DNA of 46,732 nucleotides from Verrucomicrobiota bacterium (GCA_014860005.1 JACZKP010000137.1:1-46732), one strand, 5' to 3'. Numbered from the stretch's first letter, positions 34,178 through 43,509 are shown. The notes: generated by a model from the sequence alone, not told the origin. Translations and numbers: made by a program.

Positions 34178-35830
34178 ATGTCTTCGCCGAATCACTTGAA
34201 ACGCGAGTCTGCCGGGTCTTCGGCCATTCCCCACGTCGTGGCGCTGGGCAGTGGTTACGCGACCTTCTATGCCTACCGCGAACTGGCCGGATGGATTCGT
34301 CGGAAACGCGTTCGCATGACGGTTATTGACCGGAACAACTACCACTGTTTTCACGGTCTGGTTCCGGAAATGCTGGCCGGCAAATTGCAGCCCGGCACCA
34401 TTCTCAGTTCTTCCCGCCGCCTGTTCAAGCACGCCCAGTTTTGCAACGGCGAGATCAAGGACATTGACCTGGAGCGCCGAACCGTGACGTTCAGCCGCAA
34501 GCTGGACGGCAAGGAGTTCAGCGTGAACTACGATCACTTGATCGTCGGCGTTGGTTCCAGTGAGGACCTGAAGCGGTTTCCGGGCATCGCCGAGCACACG
34601 CTGCGGCTTAAGGCGTTTCCGGACATCCTTCAGGTCAGGCATCACCTCATCACCATGCTGGAGCTGGCAGAGATTGAGACTGATGCCGGCGAGTTGGAGC
34701 GACTGCTAAACTTTGTCGTCGTCGGCGCCAATTACGCCGGGGTCGAGGTCGCGGGTGAGTTGGCGGAATTTCTTCCCAACCTGGCTCGCAGTCGTTTTTC
34801 CAACATTCCTGCCGATCAGATCCGCATCACGGTGATTCATTCCGGTGAACGCATCCTGCCCGAACTGGGCAGTCACTTTCCGAAGTTGCAGGCCTACGCC
34901 GAACGGGTCATCACCGATAGTCCGCACCTCCGGCTCAAAACGGGCATTCGACTCGCGTCCGCCACGCCCGAGGAAGCCGTGCTCGACAACGGCGAACGCA
35001 TTCCCACCCGCACCATCATCAGTTGCACCGGCACGGCGCCGGCGCCCGTGCTTGAGTTCTTTCCGGCTGAGCGCGACCGCCTGGGACGCGTGGTCACGGA
35101 TGAATTCCTTCGCATGAAGGGCGTGCCGAATGTTTGGGCGGCTGGTGACTGCGCGGCCGTGCCCCATCCCCAAGGCGGTACCTGTCCACCTCTGGCCATT
35201 TGGGCGATGACGGCCGGTCGCCAATTGGCAAAGAACCTGAAAGCCACCCTCTCCGGCCGGTCGCTACAAGCCTACCGCTTTACCGGTTTGGGCGATGCCT
35301 GCACTCTCGGTCATCATCGGGCCGCCGCGCAACTCAAAGGCGTTCCGATTCGCGGTCTGCTGGGTTACCTCGCGTGGCGTTTTTTCATGATCCGTTACCT
35401 GCCGGCCGTGGAGAAAAAATGCCGGCTCGTGCTCGACTGGCTTCTGTTGCCGGTCTTCGGTCGCGACCTCATCAACATGAACGTGCATCGGCCGGTGCTG
35501 GTGACGCCCGTTATGCACGAGCCGCGCCAGGAAATCATCCGCGAAGGCGACGTGGGCCAAAGCCTCTTCATCATCCGCTCCGGTGAAGTGGAAGTGCTCA
35601 AGCAGCGCCCGGATGGTTCGGGTCCCGAGGTGGTTGCCACGCTGAAAGCGGGCGATCACTTCGGCGAAGTCGCCGTGTTCCGTGGGATTCGCCGCACCGC
35701 CACGGTGCGCGCCCGCACCCGGGTTGAGTTGCTCCACGTCCAGCGGGAAGCGGCCCTGGCGTTGAGCGAATCCAGTCACGAAATTGCCCGCACTTTCAGC
35801 ACCCGAATCGAAAACAATTCCCAAGCATAA
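34178..35830 (+). CDS. NDH-2-like FAD oxidoreductase with C-terminal CNB domain
   Basis: A 550-residue flavoprotein. The Rossmann FAD motif is VVALGSGYATFYAYRE (near 20-35), the NAD(P) motif FVVVGANYAGVEVAGELAEF (near 180-200) and the second FAD contact GVPNVWAAGDCAAVP (near 310-325). This is the layout of type II NADH dehydrogenases and sulfide:quinone reductase relatives, which pass electrons to quinone on the membrane surface. A CNB domain at the C-terminus (about 445-545) has REGDVGQSLFIIRSGEVEVL and FGEVAVFRGIRRTATV. It starts 1 nt after the patatin gene and ends 4 nt before the cytochrome gene. Confidence 0.9.
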   Translation: MSSPNHLKRESAGSSAIPHVVALGSGYATFYAYRELAGWIRRKRVRMTVIDRNNYHCFHGLVPEMLAGKLQPGTILSSSRRLFKHAQFCNGEIKDIDLERRTVTFSRKLDGKEFSVNYDHLIVGVGSSEDLKRFPGIAEHTLRLKAFPDILQVRHHLITMLELAEIETDAGELERLLNFVVVGANYAGVEVAGELAEFLPNLARSRFSNIPADQIRITVIHSGERILPELGSHFPKLQAYAERVITDSPHLRLKTGIRLASATPEEAVLDNGERIPTRTIISCTGTAPAPVLEFFPAERDRLGRVVTDEFLRMKGVPNVWAAGDCAAVPHPQGGTCPPLAIWAMTAGRQLAKNLKATLSGRSLQAYRFTGLGDACTLGHHRAAAQLKGVPIRGLLGYLAWRFFMIRYLPAVEKKCRLVLDWLLLPVFGRDLINMNVHRPVLVTPVMHEPRQEIIREGDVGQSLFIIRSGEVEVLKQRPDGSGPEVVATLKAGDHFGEVAVFRGIRRTATVRARTRVELLHVQREAALALSESSHEIARTFSTRIENNSQA

Positions 35831-35834
35831 TCCC

Positions 35835-38180
35835 ATGAAACTCAGATCTCTCTTCCTCCCTTTTCTCACCTGCGCTTCCCTGGTCCTGAGCGGATGCGGC
35901 AACCGTCAGGTCGTGGACGAAGCCATGGCAGCCGGCAAGACCGCCGATGATTTTCCCACCGCCACGGCTGACGTCTTCAAAGGCATGGACGGCGGCATTG
36001 AATTAACCCCTGAGGAAATCAAGGGCCGCAACACTTGGATGCTGTGGACCGGCGGCAACGAGCGATTCTGGGACGTCATGGCGGGGCGCGGCTACGGCTT
36101 GATTGACCTGCTCAAGAATGTGGATTCCCGCAATCGCGACCGGCGCTTCGAGAATATGGGGCTGATGAACGAACCGGGATTCAAAGCCGCGGATGGGCCT
36201 GACGAATTCGGTCTCTACCTCGACGTGCCGGTTGACGCCGAGCCTGCCGGCGTGGATCCGGAAGTCTATGGTCGCTCCAGCGGGGTGATCGGACTGCGAC
36301 TCTTTCCCAATCCCGACTTCGACGAGACAGCGCGCAAACGCTGGAACGCCGAGCGCTACTACAACGAGCCGTCATACTACCAGGACCCCGATCTGGTGCG
36401 GCCCTACCGTGTGGGCATGAGCTGCGCCATCTGCCACGTTGCCCCTCACCCGCTTTATCCGCCGGCCGACCTGAACCAGCCCGCGTGGACCAATCTTTCC
36501 GGCACCATCGGCAACCAATACTTCCGCAACCACGGTGTGTTCGGCGCTGACCTCAAACCGGACAACCTGCTTTATCACCTCCTCAAGTCCGCCAAGCCCG
36601 GCACGGTGGACACCTCCATTGTCGCCACCGACAACAACAACAATCCCAACATCATCAACTCCATCTATCAGGTTGCCGCCCGTCTGACCGTGGCCACGGA
36701 ACAGCGCGTTGGCCCCGGCGCATTGCTCATTCCGGCCGATGGTGGCGAACTCAGAAAAGTTCCGCATGTCCTGGTGGACGGCGCCGATTCCATTGGGGTT
36801 CAGGGTGCGCTCAACCGGGTCTTTGTGAATATCGGCACCTTCAGCGAGGAATGGATGCGCTGCCACAATCCCATCATCGGATTGCGAAAACAGAAACCGT
36901 TCCGCATCGAGGTGGCCCAGAAGAACTCCGTCTATTGGCAGGTCACCGAACGCCGGTCCATTGACCTCGCCAAGTACCTCGTCCGCGCCAGTGGCCGCAT
37001 GCCATTAAAGGATGCGCCGGGCGGCGCCAAGCATCTCACCGAGGACGCCAACATCCTAAATCGAGGAAAAATCGTTTTCGCCGAGAACTGCATGGCTTGT
37101 CATTCCAGCAAACGCCCCACTGACGGCGTGGACCGTCCCCCGGAACGTTTTGAGGAATGGGCGCGCAGTGAATCGTTTCTTGCATGGGCGCGCGAAGAAG
37201 TCATGAAACCCGACTTCCTCGAGGATAACTACCTTTCCACCGATGCCCGCTATCCGGTTACGCTCCTCGGCACCAATCCGGCCCGCGCCCTCCAGAACAA
37301 TGCCATTCCCGGTCAGATTTGGGAGGAATTCTCATCGTTCAAATACAAGGAGACTCCGTCCGTGGGTGAGTTCGAGGCGTATGATCCTTTTGCCGACAAA
37401 ACCTGGAAGTTCAAAATGCCCGCCGGCGGTCCCGGCTTTTATCGTGTGCCCACGCTGGTGGCCATCTGGGCCGGTGCGCCTTTCCTGCACAACAACGGCC
37501 TGGGCGATTACAACGGCGACCCTTCCGTGGACGGCCGCATGAAAGCCTTCAACGACGCCATCACCAAGATGTGCTGGCCGGAGCAACGGCTTGGGCCGGC
37601 CACCATCGCTCGCACGACCCAGCCGACCTGGCTCATGTTCCCGGCGGCTTATGTCCCGGTGTTGATCGAAGGCGTCGTGCCGGGCGCCCGCCTGTTCCTC
37701 AAGATGCCCTGGCTGCTCCCTTTGCTGATGCTCCTGGTCGGCGCGATCATTTATCGCCTGGCCCGTGCGCGCCACGGCCATGCCACCCGCATTATGTTCC
37801 GACTCTGCGGTGGCGCGGCCATCGTGTTTGCCCTGCTGCTGCTGCCGTTAAACTACTTTGCCGCCGGGAAACTCGGCGACGTAAAGGTTGGCCCGATTCC
37901 CGGCGGCACGCCGGTCAGTCTGCTCGGGAATTTGGATCCCCATGCGCCGCCGACTCAGACGCTCGCTGCGCTGTTGAAAATGAACCGCGTCCTCAAGCGA
38001 ATCGCCAGGGAGAATCTCTCGGATGCCGAAGCCAGGAAATTGTTTGAGACCGAGGCTGCGCCGGATTTGTTGAAGCTCAGCAAGAGTCCCGATTGGGTGG
38101 AAGACCGGGGCCACTACTTCGCCGCCGGTCTGTCCGATGAGGACAAGCGCGCCTTGATTGAATTCCTCAAAACGTTCTGA
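35835..38180 (+). CDS. Di-heme c-type cytochrome lipoprotein with two C-terminal membrane helices
   Basis: An exported protein of 781 residues. The lipoprotein signal is LRSLFLPFLTCASLVLSGCG (lipobox LSGC). It has two heme-binding CxxCH motifs: CAICH at about 197-201 and CMACH at about 419-423. Roughly 220 residues between the hemes in a ~600-residue domain recall RoxA/RoxB-type di-heme oxygenases and MauG-like proteins (inference). WGAPFLHNNGLGDYNGDP-type sequence (WAGAPFLHNNGLG) is seen in that wider group. After it come two helices (LLPLLMLLVGAIIYRLA and GGAAIVFALLLLPLNYF) and a tail ending DEDKRALIEFLKTF. I start at the ATG 35835, which gives the lipobox. Last gene of the operon; converges with the helicase 6 nt away. 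Confidence 0.88.
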   Translation: MKLRSLFLPFLTCASLVLSGCGNRQVVDEAMAAGKTADDFPTATADVFKGMDGGIELTPEEIKGRNTWMLWTGGNERFWDVMAGRGYGLIDLLKNVDSRNRDRRFENMGLMNEPGFKAADGPDEFGLYLDVPVDAEPAGVDPEVYGRSSGVIGLRLFPNPDFDETARKRWNAERYYNEPSYYQDPDLVRPYRVGMSCAICHVAPHPLYPPADLNQPAWTNLSGTIGNQYFRNHGVFGADLKPDNLLYHLLKSAKPGTVDTSIVATDNNNNPNIINSIYQVAARLTVATEQRVGPGALLIPADGGELRKVPHVLVDGADSIGVQGALNRVFVNIGTFSEEWMRCHNPIIGLRKQKPFRIEVAQKNSVYWQVTERRSIDLAKYLVRASGRMPLKDAPGGAKHLTEDANILNRGKIVFAENCMACHSSKRPTDGVDRPPERFEEWARSESFLAWAREEVMKPDFLEDNYLSTDARYPVTLLGTNPARALQNNAIPGQIWEEFSSFKYKETPSVGEFEAYDPFADKTWKFKMPAGGPGFYRVPTLVAIWAGAPFLHNNGLGDYNGDPSVDGRMKAFNDAITKMCWPEQRLGPATIARTTQPTWLMFPAAYVPVLIEGVVPGARLFLKMPWLLPLLMLLVGAIIYRLARARHGHATRIMFRLCGGAAIVFALLLLPLNYFAAGKLGDVKVGPIPGGTPVSLLGNLDPHAPPTQTLAALLKMNRVLKRIARENLSDAEARKLFETEAAPDLLKLSKSPDWVEDRGHYFAAGLSDEDKRALIEFLKTF

Positions 38181-38186
38181 CGCCGG

Positions 38187-40838
38187 CTACAAACTCCCAA
38201 TCCGGTTGAGTTTGATCACCGGTTCGCCGGCCTGGCGCGACGCCGGCAAATCCACTGTGAACTCTGCGACCCAATCGTTGTGGGCCTCAGGGTCAATGAG
38301 CATTTGCTGGACGCGCCAGGTGCGTTGGTCCTCCATTGGAATTACATACGTGTGGCGCGTGTTGCGGGCATTTGGATCGAGACAGAGATGCTCGTGTTCT
38401 GCGAGATACGCCTCCATGGAGGCGCGCAGCCGGTCCGGGGTCCAAGGCTCGCCGTCGGGGTCGGCCACGGAGCTGAGATGCGTGAGTGCGGCCTCGAAAT
38501 CGGCTATGACCAGGCCGCGAAGAAAGTTGAAGATGTCGGTGCGGATGGCGGCGGTAAACGCCTTGGCGTCGCGCGTAATATCCGGCGCCGCTTCGTCTGC
38601 GCCGGGCGGACGAGTTTCCAGGCGGGCGCCGGGCTGGAAGTTCGGGTCGCGCATTTTCTCCCACTCATCGAGCAGACTGGAATCCACCTGGCGGATCATC
38701 GTGCGGAGGTAGAGTTCCATTTCGCGTAGCGGATCGTCCTTGGCAGCCTCGGGGACGGTTTGGGCCAGCACCTTGAAAACGCTGTTCAGGTGCCGCAACA
38801 GCAGGCCCTCGCTGCGCTGAAGCTCATAGTCGCGGATGTAATCGGCGAACGAGCGAAAGGACTCGAACATCTCGCGGGCAATGCTTTTTGGGCGGATGTT
38901 TTCCTGGCCCACCCACGGATGTTTGTCCGCGAACGCGTTGAAGGTGGAGTAAATGAACTCGCGGTTCGGCTTCGGGTAATCGAGTTCCTCCAACCTGGCC
39001 ATGCGCTCCTCGTATTCAATCCCCTCGGCCTTCATCGCGGCAACGGCTTGTCCCTTCACTTTGTCCAGTTGCTTGCGCAGGATGATTTCCGGGTTTTCGA
39101 GGATGGACTCCACGAGTGAGAGCACGACCAGCGCGTAATCGAGCTGCTGCGGGTCCACCATCGGAATGTTTTCCAGCAGGTAGAGCGAGAGCGTCTGGTC
39201 CATCGAGAAATCGTCCTGCAACTCGACGTTGACGCGGAGTTTGTGGCGTTGGGATGGCAGCGTAGATTCTTGTCCCTCATCAGGCGCGAGATCAGCTCGG
39301 GCGGCAAGGGGAACGATCTCAATGATCCTGCGCTCCACCAGCGACCGGAACAACTGCCACGCCCGCTTGGTGTGCTCCTTCTTCTGTTTGGGCGTTTCGT
39401 GGCAATCTCGAATCAATTGCTGCATTGCCCGGCAACCATCGCCCTCGCGGCTCAGGACGTTGAGCAGCATCGCGTGCGACACCTGAAAGCGCGAGGTAAG
39501 CCGTTCCGGTTGCGCGGCGATCAAGCGCTGAAACGTCTTCACGTCCCAGTTCACAAAGTTGTGCTCCGGCGCTTTGCGCTTCACGCCCCTCTTTCCGCCC
39601 CGGGCGGCTTTTTCTTCAAGCTTAAGATTCTCGACAATGTGCTCCGGCGCCTGCGCCGCCACCCAACCCTGGTCATCAAACCCCTTGCGGCCCGCGCGTC
39701 CGCTGATTTGATGAAAATCCCGTGCGCTCAGAATGCCGGTCTTCTGGCCGTCGAACTTGCACAAGCGCGTGAATAGCACCGTGCGGATCGGCACGTTGAT
39801 GCCCACGCCGAGCGTGTCGGTGCCGCAAATGATCTTGAGGAAACCCTGTTGCGCGAGTTGCTCGACCAGCACGCGATACTTCGGCAGCAACCCCGCGTGG
39901 TGAATGCCGATGCCATGCTTGAGCCACTTGCGGATTTCCGGCCCGTAAGGGCTGGTGAACTTGAAGCCCGCGAGCTCGTTCGCGATCGCGTTTTTCTCCT
40001 CGCGCGTGCAGACGTTGAGGCTGGTGAAATCTTGCGCGCTCTGAGCTGCGTCCAGTTGGGTGAAGTGAACTACATACACCGGCACCTTGCGCTCGGCGGC
40101 AAGCTTTTCGAGCGTCTGCGCCAGGGGAATTTCCGAATAAGCAAACGCCAGCGGCACGGGCCGTACCGCTGATTTCACCGTCACCGTCGCCCGTCCGGTG
40201 CGCCTCGTCAGTTCCTGCTCAAAGAACTCCGTTTCGCCCAGTGTGGCGGACATCAGCAGAAAGCGCCCTTGTGCCAGCGTGAGCAACGGCACCTGCCACG
40301 CCACGCCACGATCGCGGTCGGCATACCAGTGAAACTCGTCCATCACCACGTCCGCCACGGCGGCTTGCTTGCCTTCGCGCAAGGCAAGATTGGCTAGGAT
40401 TTCGGCGGTGCAGCAGAGGATGGGCGCGTCGCGATTCACCGTGGCGTCGCCGGTGGCCAGGCCCACGTTGTCCGGCCCAAAGTCCTGGCAAAGCGCCCGC
40501 CACTTCTCATTCACCAGCGCCTTGATCGGACAGGTGTACACCGACCGGCGGCCTTGCGAGATGGACTGAAAGTGCAGCGCCATCGCCACCAGCGATTTCC
40601 CCGAGCCGGTGGGCGTATTCAGGATGACGTTCCTGCCTTCGTAGAGTTCGAGGATCGCTTCTTCCTGCGCCGGATAGAGCGTGAGCCGTTTGTTTTCGGC
40701 GTATTCGAGGAACCGTCCGAGCAAGGCATCATTGCCCGCGTTCTCGTCGCGTGGGATCAGATCGTAAAGTGTCGCGGCCACAGGCGGGGGACTGTAACGG
40801 TTCGCAATGGGCGTGAGAAGGTTGAACGCAAAATTCAT
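38187..40838 (-). CDS. Ski2-like DEAD/DEAH-box RNA helicase (DUF3516-type C-terminus)
   Basis: ATP-dependent helicase of 883 residues. Motif [10 protein letters not shown], Ia [20 protein letters not shown] (DEFH), [36 protein letters not shown] and [15 protein letters not shown] are all intact. The long C-terminal half is helical and resembles the DUF3516 region of actinobacterial homologues. The role is probably RNA unwinding or turnover. The start is the ATG at 40838 (MNFAFNLL); an upstream ATG at 40850 is also possible. It is divergent from the DUF1080 gene. Confidence 0.9.
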   Translation of the reverse strand: MNFAFNLLTPIANRYSPPPVAATLYDLIPRDENAGNDALLGRFLEYAENKRLTLYPAQEEAILELYEGRNVILNTPTGSGKSLVAMALHFQSISQGRRSVYTCPIKALVNEKWRALCQDFGPDNVGLATGDATVNRDAPILCCTAEILANLALREGKQAAVADVVMDEFHWYADRDRGVAWQVPLLTLAQGRFLLMSATLGETEFFEQELTRRTGRATVTVKSAVRPVPLAFAYSEIPLAQTLEKLAAERKVPVYVVHFTQLDAAQSAQDFTSLNVCTREEKNAIANELAGFKFTSPYGPEIRKWLKHGIGIHHAGLLPKYRVLVEQLAQQGFLKIICGTDTLGVGINVPIRTVLFTRLCKFDGQKTGILSARDFHQISGRAGRKGFDDQGWVAAQAPEHIVENLKLEEKAARGGKRGVKRKAPEHNFVNWDVKTFQRLIAAQPERLTSRFQVSHAMLLNVLSREGDGCRAMQQLIRDCHETPKQKKEHTKRAWQLFRSLVERRIIEIVPLAARADLAPDEGQESTLPSQRHKLRVNVELQDDFSMDQTLSLYLLENIPMVDPQQLDYALVVLSLVESILENPEIILRKQLDKVKGQAVAAMKAEGIEYEERMARLEELDYPKPNREFIYSTFNAFADKHPWVGQENIRPKSIAREMFESFRSFADYIRDYELQRSEGLLLRHLNSVFKVLAQTVPEAAKDDPLREMELYLRTMIRQVDSSLLDEWEKMRDPNFQPGARLETRPPGADEAAPDITRDAKAFTAAIRTDIFNFLRGLVIADFEAALTHLSSVADPDGEPWTPDRLRASMEAYLAEHEHLCLDPNARNTRHTYVIPMEDQRTWRVQQMLIDPEAHNDWVAEFTVDLPASRQAGEPVIKLNRIGSL

Positions 40839-40989
40839 TTGCTGCACCACGGCAAGATCAAACGCCCAGCCGGCAACCGCCCACGACTGTCTGGAAAGAA
40901 TTACTCACATTGTGACATCGAGCAGACCGCGGCTGAACCGCAAGACTGCGCCATTGCACGGCGAAGGCGTTCGCGCCACACTCTCGGAT

Positions 40990-41787
40990 ATGAAAATACG
41001 ATTGCTTCATTCGAGTCACACGCTGGTTCTACTGCTGACAGGATTTACCTATGCCGCCGTCGGTGCTGATGCTCCCGCCACAGAAAAATGGACGCCGCTT
41101 TTCACCGGGAAGGATCTCACTGGCTGGACACCCAAGTTCAAGGGTTTCGAACTGGGAGAGAATTACGCCAACACGTTCCGGGTCGAGGACGGCATGTTGC
41201 GCGTGGCCTACGATGGTTACACGAACTTTGACGGCAAGTTCGGCCATCTCTTTTACCAGACACCGTACTCGAACTACGTGTTGCGCCTCGAATACCGCTT
41301 CGTTGGACGGCAAACGCCGGGTGGACCGGGTTGGGCGCTCCGCAATAGTGGGGTGATGATCCATTCCCAACTTCCCGCCACCATGGGTAAGGACCAGGAT
41401 TTTCCCGTTTCCATCGAAGTTCAACTTCTGGGTGGCGACGGTCAGAATCCGCGTCCCACGGGCAATCTTTGCACGCCTGGCACGCACGTAGTCATGAAGG
41501 GCAAGTTGTTCACGCCACATTGCGTCAACTCGCGTTCGCCGACGTTTCACGGCGAACATTGGGTCAAAGCCGAAATTGAAGTTCATGGCAACGACCGCAT
41601 CATTCATCGCATCAATGGAGAAGCGGTCTTGGAATATGAGCGCCCGCAACTCGACCCCGGCGACGGCGATGCGAAGAAGCTCATCCATGATGGCAATCTG
41701 ATGCTGCACGGCGGCTACATCGCCCTTCAGGCGGAGAGCCACCCGGTTGATTTCCGCAACGTGGAAATCCGTCCCTTATCGCCGTAA
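40990..41787 (+). CDS. Secreted DUF1080 (3-keto-disaccharide hydrolase-like) protein
   Basis: An exported protein of 265 residues with a signal peptide (TLVLLLTGFTYAAVGADA). The rest is one DUF1080 concanavalin-type fold: WTPLFTGKDLTGWTPK, NTFRVEDGMLRV, YSNYVLRLEYRF, NSGVMIHSQ and the ending GGYIALQAESHPVDFRNVEIRPL. Family members bind or cleave glucoside-type sugars, and some hydrolyse 3-keto-disaccharides. The start is the ATG at 40990; the open frame to 40807 overlaps the helicase promoter region. Very common in Verrucomicrobiota and Planctomycetota. Confidence 0.9.
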   Translation: MKIRLLHSSHTLVLLLTGFTYAAVGADAPATEKWTPLFTGKDLTGWTPKFKGFELGENYANTFRVEDGMLRVAYDGYTNFDGKFGHLFYQTPYSNYVLRLEYRFVGRQTPGGPGWALRNSGVMIHSQLPATMGKDQDFPVSIEVQLLGGDGQNPRPTGNLCTPGTHVVMKGKLFTPHCVNSRSPTFHGEHWVKAEIEVHGNDRIIHRINGEAVLEYERPQLDPGDGDAKKLIHDGNLMLHGGYIALQAESHPVDFRNVEIRPLSP

Positions 41788-41887
41788 CCTGTGATTTGCG
41801 TGCGTTGTGCAGTTACCTGACACCAGCCACGCAGCGTTAACCACGTTTGGCAATGACGAATGGTGCAGACGTGAGTGAACGCTAAAC

Positions 41888-41952
41888 TGGTACCGGTGGT
41901 CGGACTCGAACCGACACGACTTTTTAAGGTCCCAGGATTTTAAGTCCTAGGG
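41888..41952 (-). tRNA. tRNA-Leu 3' fragment (att-like remnant)
   Basis: On the minus strand this reads from the anticodon stem of a tRNA-Leu(UAA) (AGGACTTAAAATCCT), through a long variable arm and T arm (GTCGGTTCGAGTCCGAC), to CACCGGTACCA. The 5' half (acceptor strand and D arm) is absent. It is about 80 percent like the intact tRNA-Leu at 43158-43245 in the same orientation, and its stems carry compensating changes, so it derives from another tRNA-Leu rather than from a recent exact duplication. Confidence 0.65.
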
Positions 41953-42003
41953 CATCATCACAAATCGTCCGATAAATAGGCCGAAATAGTTCACACTTGT
42001 TTC

Positions 42004-42222
42004 GTGTCCTACTTTGTGTCCTACTTTTCCAATGTGAAACGCTATGAAACGCGTCGTTCCGCATTGAAATCGGTGGAAGTGAAAAACGTTCGCGCAAAGC
42101 GCAACTCTTGGCGAAAAATATTTGACGAACGGAAACGCCGAGTCCGTGGTCTTTGGCTGCGGAATGGCATTTATTACGCCCAATTGAATTTCAACGGGAC
42201 GCCGACTCGCTTTCCTCTTGAG
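42004..42222 (+). pseudogene. Tyrosine integrase, N-terminal fragment
   Basis: An open frame from a GTG at 42004 whose end reads RVRGLWLRNGIYYAQLNFNGTPTRF, the N-terminal arm-binding/SAM-like start of phage-type integrases (RNGxYYA). At about 42222 it runs without a stop into antisense-free IS21 sequence in another frame, so the gene is broken there. The C-terminal half lies at 42781-43156. A 12-nt direct repeat (GTGTCCTACTTT twice) starts at 42004. Confidence 0.5.
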
Positions 42223-42658
42223 CACGCATGGGCGGAGTTGGTTTGGGAAAAACGCACCTGGTCAGCGCCCTGGCCCATGAAGCCTGCCTGCGGGGGCACT
42301 CGGTTCTGTTCACCACTGCGGTGGACATCATCAACACGCTCATGGCGGCACAAACCGTGGGCCGGCTCAAAAACGAACTCAAGCGTTACCTCAAGCCTAC
42401 CATCCTGGCGATCGACGAATTGGCTGCTTGCCGATCGACAAAGCGGGTGCGGACCTCCTCTTCCAGGTCATCAGCCAGCGTTACGAGCAAGGCTCCCTCC
42501 TGCTGACCACCAACCAGCCGTATAAACACTGGCCCAAAATCTTCAACAACGACAGCACCCTGACCAGTGCCGTGCTGGACCGGCTCCTGCACCACGCGGA
42601 AACCGTCATCCTCGAAGGCAAGAGCTACCGCATGAAAGATCAGATCGAAACCCCGTAA
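42223..42658 (+). pseudogene. istB: IS21-family istB remnant with frameshift
   Basis: C-terminal two thirds of an IstB-type ATPase helper. Frame one reads GGVGLGKTHLVSALAHEA (Walker A) and KPTILAIDELA (Walker B). Near 42420 the frame shifts, and LPIDKAGADLLFQVISQRYE, then LLTTNQPYKHWPKIF, continue in the next frame to 42658. The N-terminal ~95 residues, all of istA and the left end of the IS are gone. Not functional. Confidence 0.85.
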
Positions 42659-42676
42659 GCTCGGGTTCTCCGCACT

Positions 42677-42705
42677 GGCGGCTGGCGAAAGTCAGCCGCC
42701 TTTTT
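42677..42705 (+). terminator. Terminator after istB remnant
   Basis: GGCGGCTGGC, loop GAAA, GTCAGCCGCC, then TTTTT (42701-42705): a 10-bp stem with one G-U pair and a T-run. Confidence 0.75.
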
Positions 42706-42733
42706 CACGCCCCAAGAACATCGCCACCGACCG

Positions 42734-42780
42734 CATTTTCAAACCGGCGCTTTCACCCCATTTTCAAACCGGCGCTAACA
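42734..42780. mobile_element. Right end of an IS21-family element
   Basis: Two copies of ATTTTCAAACCGGCGCT in tandem (about 42735-42751 and 42760-42776), ending in AACA at 42780. Multiple terminal repeats and a terminal CA are typical of IS21 ends. Integrase coding sequence resumes immediately after. Confidence 0.7.
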
Positions 42781-43156
42781 AGAACCTCGTTTTATTGATT
42801 TCTTTCCAAAATTGGAAGCGCACCTGAAGGCGATGTTCAAGCGCCGAGACTTATCGTCTCCGTTTTTATTTCCAGCGGACGATGATCCAAAACAACATGC
42901 GGTGACATTTAAGCAGATATGGAAGAAAGTCCGCGAAAAGGCGAAGTTATTGAAGACAGAAAAGGACATTGGGTTCCATCACTTTCGGCACTTCTTCATT
43001 AGTCACTGCGTCATGGCGGGGATCGACTTTATGACGATCTCAGTGTGGGTCGGTCACAAAGATGGCGGGCCGCTGATCGGAAAGGTTTATGGCCATTTGC
43101 GGCCGGGGCATTCAGCCAACGAGGCCAAGAAGTTGGGAGCTACGGCCTGGGAATGA
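42781..43156 (+). pseudogene. Tyrosine integrase, C-terminal catalytic fragment
   Basis: The frame resumes right after the IS end as EPRFIDFFPKLEAHLKAMFKR and continues through HHFRHFFISH (HxxR), VGHKDGGP (His) and KVYGHL (nucleophile Tyr). This is the catalytic half of a phage-type integrase. It ends 1 nt before the encoded CCA of the tRNA-Leu on the other strand, the normal position of an integrase next to its att site. The central part of the protein, including the first catalytic Arg, is missing because of the IS21 remnant. Confidence 0.75.
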
Positions 43157-43157
43157 T

Positions 43158-43245
43158 TGGTGCCAGTGGCGGGACTCGAACCCGCACGACTTTTTAAAGT
43201 CCCGAGATTTTAAGTCTCGTGCGTCTGCCATTTCGCCACACTGGC
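43158..43245 (-). tRNA. tRNA-Leu (anticodon UAA)
   Basis: A complete class II tRNA on the minus strand: acceptor GCCAGTG pairs with CACTGGC. The anticodon stem CGAGA/TCTCG holds loop CTTAAAA (anticodon TAA). A long variable arm GACTTTAAAAAGTC follows, then T arm GCGGG-TTCGAGT-CCCGC, discriminator A and an encoded CCA (43158-43160). It is the attachment-site side of the decayed integrase element to its left. Confidence 0.95.
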
Positions 43246-43313
43246 TTCCAGATTTGGCAAGTTAGCAAACAAGGTAATGGCATTGCAAGGTCAGTGCTAA
43301 TTCGTGGTCGGCG

Positions 43314-43400
43314 TTAAACGCGAAGCGGCGCGCTGGGTTTGCCGAGTTGACGCGTATGCCGACGCACGAGCTTGTAAATGCCATAGCGTGTCAAGGGGAA
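43314..43400 (-). pseudogene. Second tyrosine recombinase scrap
   Basis: The minus-strand frame reads FPLTRYGIYKLVRRHTRQL, which matches the region just before the catalytic Arg-His block of XerD-like integrases (LTRFGIYKLV). It then ends at a stop after KPSAPLRV. Only about 25 residues are recognisable. Confidence 0.4.
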
Positions 43401-43509
43401 GTCAGCATTGAATGCACCCAGCTTGGTTGGCGGCTTACGCACCGCAGCACTTAGTAGTAATGGCCTCTGGTCCGGGCGACGAGTTCGCGCACGGCTTTGT
43501 CGCCGGTCA

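Noticed and set aside
42004..42028. Tandem 12-nt repeat GTGTCCTACTTT
   Set aside because: Only two copies; likely a small slippage event with no sign of function or of CRISPR.
41888..43245. Exact att direct repeats of a recent integration
   Set aside because: The two tRNA-Leu stretches are only about 80 percent alike, with compensating changes, so they are not a fresh duplication.
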